NCBI GenBank assembly: GCA_943332445.1
Contig: CALQPL010000034.1
Location: 1 to 8,289 of the forward strand
Source of the DNA: Bifidobacterium breve
GTDB taxonomy: Bacteria > Actinomycetota > Actinomycetes > UBA12327
Direction of reading: 5' to 3'
DNA: 8,289 bases
Shown: positions 6,626 to 8,289 of the stretch, piece by piece
Numbering within the stretch: the first letter of the stretch is position 1
How the letters are laid out: the number at the start of each line of letters is the position of its first letter
Position numbers and translations under genes: made by a program
The notes under the pieces: generated by a model
The model's input: only the letters and a program-made list of their open reading frames with translations
The model's database searches: none
What the model was told of the DNA's origin: nothing

Positions 6626-6644
6626 AACTACTCGGACCTAGTTC
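6619..6644. terminator. Convergent-gene hairpin containing both stop codons
   Basis: GAACTAG (6619-6625) and CTAGTTC (6638-6644) form a perfect 7-bp stem with a 12-nt loop. An alternative 6-bp stem pairs 6625-6630 with 6639-6644. The left arm ends in the photolyase TAG (6623-6625) and the right arm begins with the TAG of the minus-strand DUF11 gene (6638-6640). Both proteins therefore end in Asn-stop within the stem. No T-run follows on either strand, so a role as a bidirectional terminator or 3'-end barrier is inferred. Confidence 0.4.
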
Positions 6645-8289
6645 CGCACTGCCTGCGGTCGTCGCACACGCTGCATCGCAGCACCCACACCGATCAGTGC
6701 CAGTCCAGCGATCAACATTCCCAGCGCTCCAGCACCAGTTTCAGCCAACGGCTTGGGGACGATGATTTGTGCATCATCACTGACCGTGACACTGGAATCG
6801 TTGTCCACATTGCCACCAGTCACATCCGCGACATTGACGATGGTGCCGCTCGCACCCACCTTCACGGAGGTAGTGATGTTGACCGAAATCGTTCGACCCA
6901 CGGCGAGCGGCTGATTGTTCGTGCATGTGACGGTTTGACCCACCGCTCCGCACGCCCAATAAATTCCCGCTGAGGAAACATACGTGAGTTCGGCTGGTAA
7001 GTAGTCACGGATGATTACCTGCGTCGTGGTCACGCTCGGCCCATTGTTGGTCACCTTGATGCGGTAAACAGCGGTGGTTCCCTTGTAGGACAGCGCCTCC
7101 TTGGCAATGGCCAGAGAAGACACTTCATCGACAGTGGTCGGATCAGAGTCAGCGTTATTGCTGGGGTCAACGTCTTCACTCTCGGATGAAACCGAAGCCG
7201 TGTTCGTCACGCCCGGTGCCGCTGATGGCAATACGTTCACCTTGATGGTGAGGCGCGCTGATGCACCCTTGGCAAGAGCTGCGGCATGAACGCACGTGAT
7301 GGCCTGGCCCACCGAGGAGCAGGACCAGCCCGTGCCTGTTCCTGAGACGTAGGTCAAACCAGTGGGCAGCGTGTCAGCCACCGTGATGGGACCGGGGTCA
7401 CTGGTCGGGCCAGCGTTCGTCACCGTCACCGTGTACGTGCCGGTGCTTCCCGTAGTGAAGTTGCCCGTGTGTGACTTCACAATCTTGAGGTCAACCAAGG
7501 CCGGAACCCTGACCACATCATCTGCCGTGTTATCTGGTTGGAAGTCATCGGTGATATCTGACTCAGCAGTGGCCGTATTGGTCACCGATGGATACGCGGA
7601 AGCCAGAACCTTGGCCGTCACGGTGTACTCGGCATAGGCCAAAGGCTCAAGCGGAGTCTTCAGAGCACACGTCACCGTTCCCGCGGACTCATCACAGTTC
7701 CAGTCACCATCGCCATTGGCTTCAACAAACTCCAAGCCCGTCGGCAAAGTATCAGTCGAAACAATCTCGCGGGCTTGGGACGGACCCTGATTGGTCACCC
7801 GGATCGTAAACGTCAAGTTCTCGCCGACCTTGACATCGCCGGTGTGCAATTTAGTTGTCACCAAATCCACCTGACGGCCGATGGTGATGCGAGCCGAGTC
7901 GTCATTGTTGGAAGGATCGGGATCATTGGTGGGTGAGCTGACCGAGGCAGCGGTCGTGTAGTCCCCTGCATCAGCGTCGGCGTTGAAGTCAACCAACATC
8001 TCTAAGTTAGGGGCATCTCCACCCGCGGGTACGCCTTGCGCATCCTGCAAGGTGCACGTGACCACTTGCCCCACACCGGTGACAGCGCCGGGTACGCAAT
8101 CCCACGGACCGTTATTTGAGGCATACGTCAAATTCACCGGCAAGGTATCCACCACGACAATGTCTGCGGAGGCATTTGAGGGACCGTTGTTGCTCACAGC
8201 AATCGTGTAAACACCCGATTCACCGGCTTCGATGCGCTCGGTGGGAGCAGTCTTGGTGAGGACAAGGTCGGCCGCTGCGGAAACATCAA
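6638..8289 (-). CDS. Sortase-anchored surface protein with DUF11 repeats, 5' end outside the window
   Basis: The C-terminal 550 or so residues of a cell-surface protein; the frame stays open to the window edge, so the true start and signal peptide lie beyond 8289. Four tandem DUF11 (CARDB-like, Ig-fold) units are followed by LAETG (6734-6748), a hydrophobic helix of about 19 residues (6674-6730) and a basic tail QRVRRPQ. That is a complete cell-wall sorting signal, of the LAxTG type associated with class E sortases in actinobacteria, so the product should be covalently attached to peptidoglycan or to a pilus. The repeats are low in Lys/Arg, rich in Thr, Val, Asp and Asn, and each carries a W-x-C and V/I-T-C pair that could form a disulfide. 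The GTG at 8197 is not the start: it encodes a Val inside the first visible repeat. No ligand or precise function can be read; stalk or adhesin is the usual guess for this architecture. Confidence 0.9.
   Translation of the reverse strand, partial: DVSAAADLVLTKTAPTERIEAGESGVYTIAVSNNGPSNASADIVVVDTLPVNLTYASNNGPWDCVPGAVTGVGQVVTCTLQDAQGVPAGGDAPNLEMLVDFNADADAGDYTTAASVSSPTNDPDPSNNDDSARITIGRQVDLVTTKLHTGDVKVGENLTFTIRVTNQGPSQAREIVSTDTLPTGLEFVEANGDGDWNCDESAGTVTCALKTPLEPLAYAEYTVTAKVLASAYPSVTNTATAESDITDDFQPDNTADDVVRVPALVDLKIVKSHTGNFTTGSTGTYTVTVTNAGPTSDPGPITVADTLPTGLTYVSGTGTGWSCSSVGQAITCVHAAALAKGASARLTIKVNVLPSAAPGVTNTASVSSESEDVDPSNNADSDPTTVDEVSSLAIAKEALSYKGTTAVYRIKVTNNGPSVTTTQVIIRDYLPAELTYVSSAGIYWACGAVGQTVTCTNNQPLAVGRTISVNITTSVKVGASGTIVNVADVTGGNVDNDSSVTVSDDAQIIVPKPLAETGAGALGMLIAGLALIGVGAAMQRVRRPQAVRN
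6749..8272 (-). repeat. Four tandem DUF11 domain repeats
   Basis: Units on the minus strand: 8272-7871 (starts ADLVLTK), 7870-7496 (VDLVTTK), 7495-7121 (VDLKIVK) and 7120-6749 (SSLAIAK). The second and third are each exactly 125 codons and the fourth 124; the first is longer (134) because of extra residues around its second cysteine and the DAQGVPAGGDAPN loop. Shared landmarks are (V)TNxGPS, DTLPxxLxYV, W-x-C, V/I-T-C, TNTA or similar, and an Asp/Asn-rich end (DPDPSNN, DVDPSNN). Conservation is at protein level; the DNA copies have diverged, which suggests old duplications. Confidence 0.85.

Noticed and set aside
6638..8197. GTG at 8195-8197 as the start of the DUF11 gene
   Set aside because: The frame continues upstream without a stop to the window edge and reads a normal DUF11 repeat start (ADLVLTK) before it; the GTG is an internal Val codon with no ribosome binding site.
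1..8289. Mobile element, CRISPR array, tRNA/rRNA, toxin-antitoxin or new defence system
   Set aside because: I found no transposase or integrase, no short regularly spaced DNA repeats, no clover-leaf sequence and no unexplained gene cluster; the window is explained by six ordinary genes.

Overview
The window looks like a chromosomal segment of a fairly high-GC Actinomycetota (actinobacterium). The support is: a protein that closely resembles mycobacterial IdeR along its whole length, a cell-surface protein with an LAETG-type sorting signal of the kind used by actinobacterial sortases, GTG starts, and three start codons that sit exactly where a TANNNT -10 element would place the first transcribed base (leaderless mRNAs). 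Nothing in the sequence lets me name a genus.

Layout from left to right. Positions 1-36 may be the last codons of a rightward gene. A secreted multi-domain protein follows on the minus strand (55-1956: signal peptide, degenerate Ig-like N-terminal region, MBG-type domain, Ig-like domain, unrecognised C-terminal domain). Across a 126-bp divergent intergenic region lies a rightward two-gene operon for a two-component system: a NarL/LuxR-type response regulator (2083-2739) and a histidine kinase with two separate four-helix membrane blocks (2763-4517). The kinase gene runs tail-to-tail into a minus-strand DtxR/IdeR-family metal-dependent repressor (4514-5203), and the two stop codons share a TTAA. 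An 84-bp divergent region separates the repressor from a rightward class I CPD photolyase (5288-6625). The photolyase converges, with a 12-bp gap and a hairpin containing both stop codons, on a minus-strand DUF11-repeat, sortase-anchored surface protein whose 5' end lies outside the window (6638 to beyond 8289).

Functionally the window mixes cell-surface proteins with regulation and stress response. The two-component system is divergent from the secreted protein and could control it, but this rests only on position. The metal-dependent repressor and the photolyase share a divergent promoter region, with a 15-bp dyad directly abutting the photolyase -10. I see no mobile element, CRISPR array, tRNA, rRNA or obvious new defence or biosynthetic system. 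The more interesting points are the repeated leaderless promoter geometry, the gene-end hairpins that contain stop codons, the doubled membrane architecture of the kinase, and the absence of the surface tryptophan of the photolyase electron-transfer chain.
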